Assembly (NCBI GenBank): GCA_022768945.1 | Contig: JALEKY010000006.1 | Location: 1 to 36,460, forward strand | Reading direction: 5' to 3' | Length of the DNA: 36,460 nucleotides | DNA from: Christensenellaceae bacterium | Lineage (GTDB): Bacteria; Bacillota; Clostridia; Christensenellales; Borkfalkiaceae | Part shown: positions 16,575 through 26,133 of the stretch, piece by piece | Layout of the letters: each line of letters opens with the position of its first letter | How positions within the stretch are numbered: position 1 is the first letter of the stretch | Made by a program: the position numbers and the translations under genes | The notes under the pieces: model-generated | What the model was told of the DNA's origin: nothing | The model's input: only the letters and a program-made list of their open reading frames with translations | Databases searched by the model: none

Positions 16575-18365
16575 ATGACAAAAGAAAAAAAAGCTAAAAA
16601 AACGTCGATAGGCGGTCAAGCCGTACTCGAAGGCGTAATGATGCGCGGCGAAAAATCCATGGCGACGGCAGTTCGCGATCAGGACGGAATAATCCGCCTC
16701 GAAGCGAAGAGAATCACTCCCGCGACGAAAAAAAACAAGTTTTTCGGGCTGCCGATAATACGCGGAATAGTCAGTTTCGTTTCGTCTATGGTAGGTGGCA
16801 TAAACACGCTTACGCGCTCAGCGGAAGTTTATGGTGAGGGCGAGCCTTCCAAATTCGAAAAATGGATGAGCGAAAAGCTGAAAATCAACGTAATGGATAT
16901 AGTTATAGCCATCGCGATGATTTTAGGTCTCGGACTTGCCATACTTCTTTTTATGGTTGTACCCACTTTTTTAACCGGCTTGATTTTAAACCAGAGCGAA
17001 CACCTCGTATGGTTTACAGTAATCGAAGGGCTTATAAAAATCGCGGTATTTGTAGGTTACATAGGTTTAACTTCACTTTTAAAGGACATAAAAAGAACGT
17101 ATATGTATCACGGAGCGGAACATAAAACCATTTCGTGTTACGAGAAAGGAATGGATTTAACCGTCGAAAACGTCAGAAAATGCCCGAGAGTGCACGACAG
17201 ATGCGGAACGACTTTTATGTTTTTCGTTATTTTCGTGAGTATTGTCGTATTTATCGCGTTCAACGCGATTTTCCCGAATCTTTTCGTAAACGACGGATTT
17301 ACGGGTAAACTTTTGAGAGTTTTGATTAAAATCGCTCTTCTTCCTTTGGTTGCGGGGCTTTCTTACGAGCTTTTAAGAGGACTTTCCAAAACGAATTTTT
17401 TCCTTGTCTATCCGTTAAAATTGCCCGGACTTCTTCTGCAAAGGCTTACTACGAGGGAACCCGACGACGGCATGATAGAAGTTGCAATAACGGCTTTCAA
17501 TAAAGTTCTCGCGATGGACGCGGATCCGAACGAACCCGAGACTAGATTCGTCACCGCAAAAAAACTTTCCGCAGTGCTTGCCGACGTAAAAAATCGCTTT
17601 GCAAAGAAAGGAATCGACGAAAGCGACGGCGAGTGGATAGTTTCCATTGCCGCAAGTATAAAACGCTCCGATTTAAAAGAAGAGCGAATGCTTTCGCCTA
17701 AACAGGTTGAAACTATTTCTAAGTGGGTTAAAGAGAGGGAAAGAGGTAAGCCGCTTGCTTATATTCTCGGCAATTCGGACTTTTACGGCTACATAATCGA
17801 CGTAAACGAAAACGTACTGATACCTCGTCCCGAAACGGAAGAACTCGTCATGCACGCGATAAAGGAAATTAAACCTGAGAGCAAAGTGCTTGATTTATGC
17901 ACGGGCAGCGGCGCGATTGCGGTTGCCGTTCAAAAGAAAACGAACGCGAATGTATTCGCTTCGGATATAAGCGAAAAAGCCCTTTGTATCGCGCGTAAAA
18001 ACGCTGAAACGAACAAAGCTGCGATTACGTTCGTTCAAAGCGACTTATTTGAGAATATAGACGATACTTTTGATTTCATACTGACGAATCCGCCGTATAT
18101 ACTTTCGGACGAAATTGATAACCTTCAGCCGGAAGTAAAGAATTTCGAACCGAGAATAGCTCTCGACGGAGGGCGTGACGGGCTTGATTTTTATCGCAAA
18201 ATCGCTTCGGAAGCTAAGGAAAAACTCAACGAAAACGGCGTAATTTTCGCTGAATTCGGAATAGGTCAGGCTGAAGGTCTGCGCAAAATTTTCGATGGCT
18301 ACTCTTCGGTTGAAATCATCAAAGATATTAACGGAACAGAAAGAATACTCAAGGCGGTTAAATAA
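16575..18365 (+). CDS. prmC: DUF1385 membrane protein fused to PrmC release-factor methyltransferase
   Basis: 596 aa, two proteins in one uninterrupted frame. Residues 1-315 are a DUF1385 (YqhQ-type) membrane protein: SIGGQAVLEGVMMRG, the HGAEHKTISCYE motif at 179-190, RVHDRCGT and about four hydrophobic segments (105-135, 146-168, 213-235, 247-263), ending LTTREPDDGMIEVAI. Residues from about 325 are PrmC: a helical N-terminal domain, GKPLAYILG, IPRPETEEL, SAM loop LDLCTGSGAIAVAV and NPPY at 505-508. PrmC methylates the GGQ glutamine of release factors, and its substrate RF1 is the next gene, overlapping by one base. No Shine-Dalgarno sequence is visible. In many clostridia these two domains are adjacent genes; here no stop separates them. 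Confidence 0.9.
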   Translation: MTKEKKAKKTSIGGQAVLEGVMMRGEKSMATAVRDQDGIIRLEAKRITPATKKNKFFGLPIIRGIVSFVSSMVGGINTLTRSAEVYGEGEPSKFEKWMSEKLKINVMDIVIAIAMILGLGLAILLFMVVPTFLTGLILNQSEHLVWFTVIEGLIKIAVFVGYIGLTSLLKDIKRTYMYHGAEHKTISCYEKGMDLTVENVRKCPRVHDRCGTTFMFFVIFVSIVVFIAFNAIFPNLFVNDGFTGKLLRVLIKIALLPLVAGLSYELLRGLSKTNFFLVYPLKLPGLLLQRLTTREPDDGMIEVAITAFNKVLAMDADPNEPETRFVTAKKLSAVLADVKNRFAKKGIDESDGEWIVSIAASIKRSDLKEERMLSPKQVETISKWVKERERGKPLAYILGNSDFYGYIIDVNENVLIPRPETEELVMHAIKEIKPESKVLDLCTGSGAIAVAVQKKTNANVFASDISEKALCIARKNAETNKAAITFVQSDLFENIDDTFDFILTNPPYILSDEIDNLQPEVKNFEPRIALDGGRDGLDFYRKIASEAKEKLNENGVIFAEFGIGQAEGLRKIFDGYSSVEIIKDINGTERILKAVK

Positions 18366-19435
18366 TGATTAGTAAACTTGAAGCTATACTTCAAAGATAT
18401 TTAAAATTGCAGGAGCTCGTTGCCGATCCTCAGGTTATTTCCAACATGGACGAATGGAAAAAGTACACGAAAGAAATGTCCGACATGGAGGAAACGGTCA
18501 ACAAGTATCTCGAATACAAAAAAATCGAAACCGAGCTGAACGACGCAAAATCGGCTTTGGAAACCGAAACAGACAAAGATATGAAGGACATGCTCGAAGA
18601 AGAAGTATATTTCTGCAAGGACAAACTTTCCGCTATAACGGACGAGCTTAAAATTCTTCTTTTGCCTAAAGATCCGAACGACGACAAGAACGTCATTTTC
18701 GAAATTCGAGCGGGAGCCGGAGGCGAAGAAGCCGCACTTTTCGCATACGAACTATATAAAATGTATCTGAAATTCGCAGAGGATAACAGATGGAAAACGG
18801 AAGAAATCGACTCAAACGAAACGGAACTCGGAGGGATTAAAGAAGTCGTTTTTTCCGTAAGCGGAAAAGGCGTTTACAGCAAAATGAAGTACGAAAGCGG
18901 CGTTCACAGAGTTCAAAGAGTGCCTGAAACGGAGTCTCAGGGCAGAATACACACTTCCACCGTCACGGTTGCGGTTTTACCCGAAGTCGAAGATATAGAA
19001 ATAAACATTGACGAGAAAGATCTGAGAGTCGATACACTTCGAAGCAGCGGCGCGGGCGGTCAGCACATCAACAAAACCGAAAGTTGCATAAGGCTTACGC
19101 ACCTGCCCACGGGCATTGTGGTTACCTGTCAGGACGAGCGTTCTCAGATAAAGAACAGAGAAAAGGCGATGAAAGTGCTTAAAAGCCGCCTTTACGACTA
19201 TTACAACTCCAAGTACGAAAAAGAATACGCCGACAACAGAAAAAGCCTTATAGGTACCGGTGACAGGTCGGAACGAATTCGCACTTATAATTTCCCGCAA
19301 GGCAGAGTAACCGATCACAGAATCGGTCTTACGATGTATAATCTCGAAGAGTTCATGGCGGGAGATATTTCCGAAATGCTCGAAGCTCTCGCGATAGCGG
19401 ACAGAGAGGCTAAGCTTTCTTCGTCCGAAGACTAA
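18365..19435 (+). CDS. prfA: Peptide chain release factor 1
   Basis: 356 aa; its ATG overlaps the prmC stop (TAATG). The stop-codon-recognition tripeptide is PET at 187-189, the PxT motif of RF1, and the peptidyl-transfer motif GGQ is at 231-233 (SSGAGGQHINKTES). The N-terminal third is a coiled coil. It ends translation at UAA and UAG, and its GGQ glutamine is the target of the fused PrmC just upstream. No clear T-tract terminator follows, only palindromic GC-rich sequence at 19435-19471. Confidence 0.97.
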   Translation: MISKLEAILQRYLKLQELVADPQVISNMDEWKKYTKEMSDMEETVNKYLEYKKIETELNDAKSALETETDKDMKDMLEEEVYFCKDKLSAITDELKILLLPKDPNDDKNVIFEIRAGAGGEEAALFAYELYKMYLKFAEDNRWKTEEIDSNETELGGIKEVVFSVSGKGVYSKMKYESGVHRVQRVPETESQGRIHTSTVTVAVLPEVEDIEINIDEKDLRVDTLRSSGAGGQHINKTESCIRLTHLPTGIVVTCQDERSQIKNREKAMKVLKSRLYDYYNSKYEKEYADNRKSLIGTGDRSERIRTYNFPQGRVTDHRIGLTMYNLEEFMAGDISEMLEALAIADREAKLSSSED

Positions 19436-19490
19436 TCGCGATTTATCGCGCGGCGCGACGCTCGGTCGCCCGAAAAAAACGAAAAAATAT

Positions 19491-19520
19491 TTGATAATCA
19501 ATTAAATCGAATAGCATAAT
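19491..19520 (+). promoter_or_regulatory. Possible promoter of aminotransferase gene
   Basis: TTGATA, 18-bp spacer, CATAAT, 22 bases before the chosen ATG. Confidence 0.5.
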
Positions 19521-19542
19521 TCATTTGGGGGAAACGAATGAG

Positions 19543-20739
19543 ATGAAGAACAACTATTCAATAAAGGCGGAAAGTATTAAGCCTTCCGCTACGCTTGTCA
19601 TATCGAATATGGCTAACGAGCTTAAGGAGAGGGGAGCCGACATAATTTCGCTGTCCATAGGCGAACCGGACTTTTCTACGCCCGAATACATAATCGACAG
19701 AACAAAAGAGGCTCTTAGCGAAGGGAAAACAAAATATTCTCCCGTTTCCGGAGTTTCCGATCTTAAAAAAGCAATAGCATGGAAATTTCTGACGGAAAAC
19801 AATCTCAAATACGATTTAAACCGTATTGTAGTTTCTTCCGGCGCGAAATCATCTCTTTTTCACGTTTTTTACGCGCTTTTAAACGATGGAGACGAAGTTA
19901 TAATTCCGTCGCCTTACTGGCTTTCTTACCCCGAAATGGTCGAGCTTTGCGGAGGTAAAAGCGTTTTTGTAAGGACTCTGCCCGAAAACTCGTATAAAAT
20001 AACGGCAAAGCAGCTTTCTTCCGCGATAACGCCGAAAACGAAGTGTTTTGTCCTGAATTCTCCGAACAACCCGACGGGCGTGGTTTATTCAAAAGAAGAA
20101 CTCGAAGCGATTGCGAGAGTTGTCGTCGAGAACGATATTTTCGTGGTTTCGGACGAAGTGTACGAAAAATTTGTTTTTAACGGCAAAAAGCACATTTCGA
20201 TAGCGTCGTTAAACGACGATATTTATAAGAAAACGATTACGGTTAACGCGGTTTCGAAGACGTATGCGATGACCGGTTTCAGGGTGGGGTACATAGGCGC
20301 AAGCGAAGAGATCGCGAAAATAGTGACAAACGTTCAAAGCCACACGACGAGCGGCGCAACGACTTTTTCTCAATTCGCGGCGGCTGCGGCAATTAAAGAG
20401 AACAATTCGGAAGACAAAAAAATCATAGAGGAATACTCCGAAAGAAGAACCGCTTTGCTTTGCGCGCTTTCCGCTCTCGACGGAGTATCGTTCGTCGAGC
20501 CTGACGGAGCTTTTTACGTCATGCTTAACGTAAGCGGTTACTACGGGAAAAAATACGACGGTCGGGTTATAGCGGACTCTGTCGATTTTTGCAAGGAATT
20601 ATTAAACGAAGGCGTTGCCGTCGTCCCGGGAAGACCGTTCGGGTGCGACGAGGCTGTAAGACTCGCTTATACGGTAGAAAAAAGCAAAATAGAATCTGCG
20701 GTAAGAAGAATCGGCGCGTTTTTAAAAAAATTATCGTAA
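19543..20739 (+). CDS. Class I/II pyridoxal-phosphate aminotransferase (aspartate type)
   Basis: 398 aa from the ATG at 19543, which is preceded by GGGGGAAA; the frame is open from a TTG 18 bases earlier. It has SIGEPDFSTP at the N-terminus, NSPNNPTG (NNPTG at 175-179), SDEVYEKF and the PLP lysine K239 in AVSKTYAMTGFRVGY, then the C-terminal arginine of VRLAYT. This is the aspartate aminotransferase subgroup I-gamma pattern of Bacillota. It probably transfers amino groups between aspartate and glutamate; related enzymes act on other amino acids, so specificity is uncertain. Confidence 0.9.
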   Translation: MKNNYSIKAESIKPSATLVISNMANELKERGADIISLSIGEPDFSTPEYIIDRTKEALSEGKTKYSPVSGVSDLKKAIAWKFLTENNLKYDLNRIVVSSGAKSSLFHVFYALLNDGDEVIIPSPYWLSYPEMVELCGGKSVFVRTLPENSYKITAKQLSSAITPKTKCFVLNSPNNPTGVVYSKEELEAIARVVVENDIFVVSDEVYEKFVFNGKKHISIASLNDDIYKKTITVNAVSKTYAMTGFRVGYIGASEEIAKIVTNVQSHTTSGATTFSQFAAAAAIKENNSEDKKIIEEYSERRTALLCALSALDGVSFVEPDGAFYVMLNVSGYYGKKYDGRVIADSVDFCKELLNEGVAVVPGRPFGCDEAVRLAYTVEKSKIESAVRRIGAFLKKLS

Positions 20740-20765
20740 AAAGAGAAAAAATTTTCAAAAACCTC

Positions 20766-20794
20766 TTGAAATATTTAAAAAAATGCAGTAATAT
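20766..20794 (+). promoter_or_regulatory. Promoter of the small P-loop gene
   Basis: TTGAAA, 17-bp spacer, TAATAT; start expected near 20801, followed by CGGAGG. Confidence 0.65.
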
Positions 20795-20825
20795 ATATAT
20801 AGAATTATACGGAGGTATAACATAA

Positions 20826-21224
20826 ATGCTTAAACTAATTTACGGCCCTAAAGGCTCCGGCAAAACAAAACAAATTATCGATCAAGCTAATTCCGCTGCT
20901 AAAAACGCAAAAGGCAACGTTTTATTTGTAACAAAGTCTAAAACATATTCGGTTAATATTGATTTTTCCGTTAAATGCGTTTACACGGACGATTATAACA
21001 TTAACTCCGCCGAGAGCTTACGCGGTTTCATAAACGGTCTTGCGGCTGCTAATTATGATACGCAGTACGTATTTATCGACGGTATTGCAAGAATTACCAA
21101 ATCCGATCTCGGAGAACTTGAATCCGTTTTCGAATCTGCTGCGCGTCTTACCGATATAACGTTTGTGTTTACCGTAAGTTCAACCGTAGAAGATATGCCC
21201 GAATTCCTCAAAAAATATATGTAA
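20826..21224 (+). CDS. Small P-loop NTPase-like protein, unknown function
   Basis: 132 aa with GGAGG upstream. Walker A is GPKGSGKT at 7-14 and a Walker-B-like strand is YVFIDGI near 81-87. The protein is only large enough for one minimal nucleotide-binding fold, with no further domain or membrane segment. I cannot name the family. It has its own promoter and a strong terminator, so it is transcribed alone. Adenylate-kinase-like or AAA-like fragments look similar; a kinase lid or sensor motifs are not visible. Confidence 0.75.
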   Translation: MLKLIYGPKGSGKTKQIIDQANSAAKNAKGNVLFVTKSKTYSVNIDFSVKCVYTDDYNINSAESLRGFINGLAAANYDTQYVFIDGIARITKSDLGELESVFESAARLTDITFVFTVSSTVEDMPEFLKKYM

Positions 21225-21240
21225 TTCTGTTAAAAAAATT

Positions 21241-21268
21241 AACCGCGGAATTTTCTCCGCGGTTTTTT
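21241..21268 (+). terminator. Bidirectional terminator
   Basis: A 9-bp perfect stem (21241-21249 with 21256-21264) flanked by T on the plus side and by AAAAAAATT on the other, between convergent genes. Confidence 0.9.
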
Positions 21269-21311
21269 CATGTTTTTTTCGTATCGAACGAACGATAAAT
21301 ATAGCATGAAA

Positions 21312-22406
21312 TTAAATATAAATTTTATCTTCGGTTTCTTTTCCCGTAATTTTTTTATAAAGCATCTCGGTGGCTATTTGCCCGAGTTTAAATCCGTCCT
21401 GCCTGATCGATTTGAACGGAACGCCGAGCAGATCCGAAATATCGTCGAAATCGTCGTCGAAAACGGTAATTTCCGGTACTTTTATATTTCTTTCTTTAAG
21501 TTCTTTTTCTGCTTTTAAAAGAGAAATAAAACTCATTCCGTTTACGGTAATTATTGCGTCCGTTTCCGGATAATCGTCGAAAAATTTCAGATAATATTCT
21601 TTTAATTTATCCATATATTCCGTATTTAAAGGGAAAGTTTCGCTTGTTTTTGCCAAATTTTTCCCGCCGGGGGCGCAACTGTCGATGAAAAGATTTTTGT
21701 CCGGTTTAACCCCGTTTGTAACGTGCGCGTCGAGATAGCCCCGAAAGCGTTCGTTCATAGTAGAAACGGAAATGGACATCGGAATACTTATAGCTATATG
21801 TTTTTTCCCTTCTTTTATAAGTTTATCCGTGGCGTTGAACGTAGCTTTGTAATGGTCTGTGGAAACAAAACTGCAGCCTACTTCTTTTACCGTTCTGTCA
21901 ATTACAACGACCGGAAAAGCTTTTTTGTTCAGCTCTTCGAGCGCGGAATTTTTGTAGTTTGCGTCAGACGGATAAATTATCGCGCCGTTTACGCCTGCCG
22001 TTTTGATTCTTTCTAAAAAGTCCGTCTCTTTTTTCTCGTCGTTATCGCTGTAAAAAAAGAGGGGAAACATACCGAGTTTCTCGGCTTCTTTAATTGCTCC
22101 GCGCTGAATCGCGTTTGAAAAACGCGTTATAGATGAAATCATACATACGGCAAAAACAAGCGAGCTTTTATTGACGTTTAACTGTTTTCCCGCAGTATCG
22201 GAAACAAATAATCCAACGCCCTTTTTGCCGTATACAAGCCCTTCTTTTTTTAAATCCGAGATAGCTTTTTTCACCGTAAATGAGCTTACCCCAAGTTTGA
22301 CCTGAAGCTGTTTTTCGCTCGGCAAAAGGTAATTTTTCTCGTCTGTATGCGTTTTTATTAAGTTTGTAACGTAATCTTTGACGTCCTGATATTTGTAACT
22401 TTTCAT
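21312..22406 (-). CDS. GntR-type regulator with LacI-like sensor domain
   Basis: 364 aa. Residues 1-70 are a GntR winged helix (LLPSEKQLQVKLGVSSFTVKKAISDLKKEGLVYGKKGVGLFV). The rest resembles a periplasmic-binding-protein/LacI sensor domain (SSLVFAVCMISS, RIKTAGVNGAIIYPS, VVVIDRT), the AraR arrangement, which usually binds a sugar. No sugar genes lie next to it, so the ligand and regulon are unknown. The promoter sits so close that the transcript probably starts at the ATG, and a dyad at 22478-22495 may be its own operator. Confidence 0.87.
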   Translation of the reverse strand: MKSYKYQDVKDYVTNLIKTHTDEKNYLLPSEKQLQVKLGVSSFTVKKAISDLKKEGLVYGKKGVGLFVSDTAGKQLNVNKSSLVFAVCMISSITRFSNAIQRGAIKEAEKLGMFPLFFYSDNDEKKETDFLERIKTAGVNGAIIYPSDANYKNSALEELNKKAFPVVVIDRTVKEVGCSFVSTDHYKATFNATDKLIKEGKKHIAISIPMSISVSTMNERFRGYLDAHVTNGVKPDKNLFIDSCAPGGKNLAKTSETFPLNTEYMDKLKEYYLKFFDDYPETDAIITVNGMSFISLLKAEKELKERNIKVPEITVFDDDFDDISDLLGVPFKSIRQDGFKLGQIATEMLYKKITGKETEDKIYI

Positions 22407-22412
22407 ATTTAT

Positions 22413-22441
22413 ATAATATTATTTTTCGGCAGATTTGTCAA
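22413..22441 (-). promoter_or_regulatory. Promoter of GntR-type regulator, apparently leaderless
   Basis: On the minus strand TTGACA (22441-22436), 17-bp spacer, TATTAT (22418-22413), then only 6 bases to the ATG at 22406. The expected start is the A of the ATG, and no Shine-Dalgarno sequence fits. Confidence 0.75.
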
Positions 22442-22477
22442 GTCGTTTTTTATCACAAAGCACTCTTTATAGTCTAT

Positions 22478-22495
22478 TTAGTAAATTTACACTAA
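22478..22495. promoter_or_regulatory. Dyad, candidate operator
   Basis: A perfect palindrome GTAAATTTAC (22481-22490) with partly symmetric flanks (TTA on one side, ACTAA on the other), about 40 bp upstream of the -35 of the regulator gene. GntR-family operators are often short AT-rich dyads of this kind. Binding is inferred. Confidence 0.35.
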
Positions 22496-22522
22496 GCAAA
22501 CTAAAAAGAGTTTTGATAATCA

Positions 22523-22554
22523 AAAAAATAAGGCCGCGCCCTTTCGGCGCGACC
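22523..22554 (-). terminator. Terminator of groESL
   Basis: A 9-bp GC-rich stem with one G-T pair (22532-22540 with 22546-22554), followed on the minus strand by TTATTTTTTT. Confidence 0.9.
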
Positions 22555-22593
22555 TGAAAAATAATTTTTTCGTTTATGGGTTTTGCGATTATC

Positions 22594-24240
<1,647 letters not shown>

Positions 24241-24525
24241 TTATTCTACAACGGCAAGAATGTCGCTTTGTTTGATAATCGTAAATTCTTCGCCGTCAAC
24301 TTTAAAGTCGCTACCCGCGTATTTGGAATACAAAACGACGTCGCCTACTTTAACCTGCATGGTTACCTCTTTTCCGTCGATAACTCCGCCGGGGCCTACA
24401 GCAACGACTTCTGCAGTCTGCTGTTTTTCCTGCGAAGAAGAGGGAAGAATAAACCCGCTTTTCGTCGTTTCTTCTTTTTCTGTAGCCTTAACTACAACCT
24501 TATCGAATAAAGGTTTAATTTTCAT
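24241..24525 (-). CDS. groES: Co-chaperonin GroES (Hsp10)
   Basis: 94 aa, CGGAGG upstream. It begins MKIKPLFDKVVVKATEKEE, has the mobile loop around TTKSGFILPSSSQEK that touches GroEL, and ends VVLYSKYAGSDFKVDGEEFTIIKQSDILAV. It caps the GroEL ring. First gene of the CIRCE-controlled groESL operon. Confidence 0.97.
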   Translation of the reverse strand: MKIKPLFDKVVVKATEKEETTKSGFILPSSSQEKQQTAEVVAVGPGGVIDGKEVTMQVKVGDVVLYSKYAGSDFKVDGEEFTIIKQSDILAVVE

Positions 24526-24556
24526 ATAAATCGCCTCCGATTAAAATCTTGTTTTA

Positions 24557-24583
24557 TTAGCACTCTTACCTTTAGACTGCTAA
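24557..24583 (-). promoter_or_regulatory. CIRCE operator of groESL
   Basis: In the direction of transcription it reads TTAGCAGTC-N9-GAGTGCTAA, the same one-base departure from consensus as the site upstream of hrcA. It covers the first bases of the message. Confidence 0.93.
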
Positions 24584-24591
24584 CAGTTATA

Positions 24592-24619
24592 ATTATAGCC
24601 TGATAATTTTATTTGTCAA
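24592..24619 (-). promoter_or_regulatory. Sigma-A promoter of groESL
   Basis: On the minus strand TTGACA, 16-bp spacer, TATAAT; start expected at the upstream edge of the CIRCE element. Confidence 0.85.
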
Positions 24620-24797
24620 TGGTTTTATTGAAATTTTCAAAATTTTTTTTGTCGAAAATGTTTTTTAATCGCCACGTCTTTTCTTAGAATTACACAAAAA
24701 AAGAAACACACGATGAAATTCCATGCTAAAATCGAACCGAAATATGCGAAAAGAAATATTAAACAGATAAAAATTCGATTAACGACGCGTTTTGCGA
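24620..24797. other. AT-rich spacer between divergent promoters
   Basis: Between the groES and dCMP deaminase promoters. I see no open frame, hairpin or repeat of note. Confidence 0.5.
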
Positions 24798-24826
24798 TTG
24801 CAAAAAACGTTTAAATGTTATATAAT
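24798..24826 (+). promoter_or_regulatory. Promoter of dCMP deaminase gene
   Basis: TTGCAA, 17-bp spacer, TATAAT; start expected near 24833, about 23 bases before the chosen ATG. Confidence 0.75.
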
Positions 24827-24855
24827 CATTTTAACAAAAGAAAAAGGTGAACGTT

Positions 24856-25314
24856 ATGGATAAATGGGATAAAAGATTTATGGAAATGGCGGAAGTCGTG
24901 GCGAGCTGGTCGAGTTGCTTTCAGGAAAACCGTCACGTAGGCGCGGTTATCGTAAAAGAAAAGAGAATTCTCACCACCGGATACAACGGCGCGCCGAGCG
25001 GCATCGAAAGCTGTGCGGAAAAAGGCGAATGCCTCCGCAGAAAACTTAACATTCCGAGCGGAACGAAACACGAACTTTGTTACGCCGTTCATGCGGAACA
25101 AAACGCAATCGCACAAGCTGCTAAACTCGGCATAAGCGTTGAGGGGGCGACTCTTTACTGCACGCATCAGCCATGCGTAATCTGCGCGAAGATAATAATT
25201 AATTCCGGCATAAAAAAAGTCATTTACAAATACGGATACCCGGACGATTTTTCGCTCGAGTTATTTAAAGAAGCGGGAGTGGAAGTATTAAACTTCACCG
25301 AAGAAAATCAATAA
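24856..25314 (+). CDS. Deoxycytidylate (dCMP) deaminase
   Basis: 152 aa from the ATG at 24856 (AAAAGGTGA upstream; a GTG 9 bases earlier overlaps that site). Catalytic zinc motif HAE at 79-81 and PCVIC with Cys107 and Cys110. The inserted C-rich segment SCAEKGEC...NIPSGTKHELC is typical of the dCMP deaminase branch and can hold a second zinc. It converts dCMP to dUMP for thymidylate synthesis, so it works downstream of the anaerobic reductase in this window. A ComE operon protein 2 label is often given to such proteins. Confidence 0.9.
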   Translation: MDKWDKRFMEMAEVVASWSSCFQENRHVGAVIVKEKRILTTGYNGAPSGIESCAEKGECLRRKLNIPSGTKHELCYAVHAEQNAIAQAAKLGISVEGATLYCTHQPCVICAKIIINSGIKKVIYKYGYPDDFSLELFKEAGVEVLNFTEENQ

Positions 25315-25354
25315 AATTTATTATGCGGTTCAACCAAGCCGCAAAGGAGATAAA

Positions 25355-25876
25355 ATGGCTAATCCGATAGTAACGATAACTATGGGGAACGGAAAAATCA
25401 TAAAAGCCGAACTATACCCCGAAATCGCGCCGAATACGGTCAACAACTTTATATCGCTCGTCAAAGACGGTTTTTACGACGGAGTGATTTTCCATCGCGT
25501 AATACCCGGATTTATGATCCAGGGCGGAGATCCTACCGGAACGGGTTCGGGCGGCCCCGGCTATACGATTAAAGGAGAATTCACGAAAAACGGCTTTAAA
25601 AACAATTTGAAGCACGAGAGGGGAGTTCTTTCGATGGCGCGCACAATGATGCCGAACAGCGCGGGTTCTCAGTTCTTTATCATGCACGAGGACAGTCCTC
25701 ATCTCGACGGACAATACGCTTCTTTCGGTAAAGTAATAGAGGGAATGGAAGTCGTCGACGAAATCGCAAACACCGAAACAGACTATAGCGACAGACCGCT
25801 TAAGCAGCAGAAAATCGTTAAAGCTGAAATCGAAACTTTCGGAAAGGAATATCCCGCTCCCGAAAAGTATATGTAA
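25355..25876 (+). CDS. ppiB: Cyclophilin-type peptidyl-prolyl isomerase
   Basis: 173 aa with AAAGGAG upstream. Cyclophilin signatures: FHRVIPGFMIQGGDPTGTGSGGPGY, the active-site Arg in FHRV, MARTMMPNSAGSQFFIM and HLDGQYASFGKV. No signal peptide, so cytoplasmic. It speeds proline cis-trans isomerisation during folding. It follows the dCMP deaminase by 40 bp and is probably co-transcribed; the long terminator after it ends the unit. Confidence 0.95.
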   Translation: MANPIVTITMGNGKIIKAELYPEIAPNTVNNFISLVKDGFYDGVIFHRVIPGFMIQGGDPTGTGSGGPGYTIKGEFTKNGFKNNLKHERGVLSMARTMMPNSAGSQFFIMHEDSPHLDGQYASFGKVIEGMEVVDEIANTETDYSDRPLKQQKIVKAEIETFGKEYPAPEKYM

Positions 25877-25904
25877 AAAAATCCGCCGACTAGTATAAAT
25901 CATT

Positions 25905-25976
25905 AAGCCGACCGAATAAATTTTCAACAGAAAATCATTATGATTCTTGTCGAAATTTTTTCGGAACGGCTTTTTT
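25905..25976 (+). terminator. Long terminator after ppiB
   Basis: An imperfect outer stem of about 20 bp (from 25905 and up to 25972) with an inner AATCAT/ATGATT hairpin, followed by TTTTTT. Longer than most terminators here. Confidence 0.75.
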
Positions 25977-26133
25977 ATTGCTATAAAGTATTTTTTATAA
26001 ATCGTTTAATTTATAAGAGGTTTTATCGGATATTATTTCAGACGTAAAGACGCAAAAAGTAGATGTCGCGTATAAATTAAAATAAAATCGCGCAAGTTGT
26101 TTGTACGGGTTTGAACCGTAACAGGAGTTTGAA

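Noticed and set aside
19436-19471. Terminator after prfA
   Set aside because: GC palindromes are present (CGCGAT/ATCGCG) but followed by A-rich, not T-rich, sequence on the plus strand.
24847-24855. GTG start for the dCMP deaminase
   Set aside because: This GTG overlaps the AAAGGTGA ribosome-binding site that serves the ATG at 24856.
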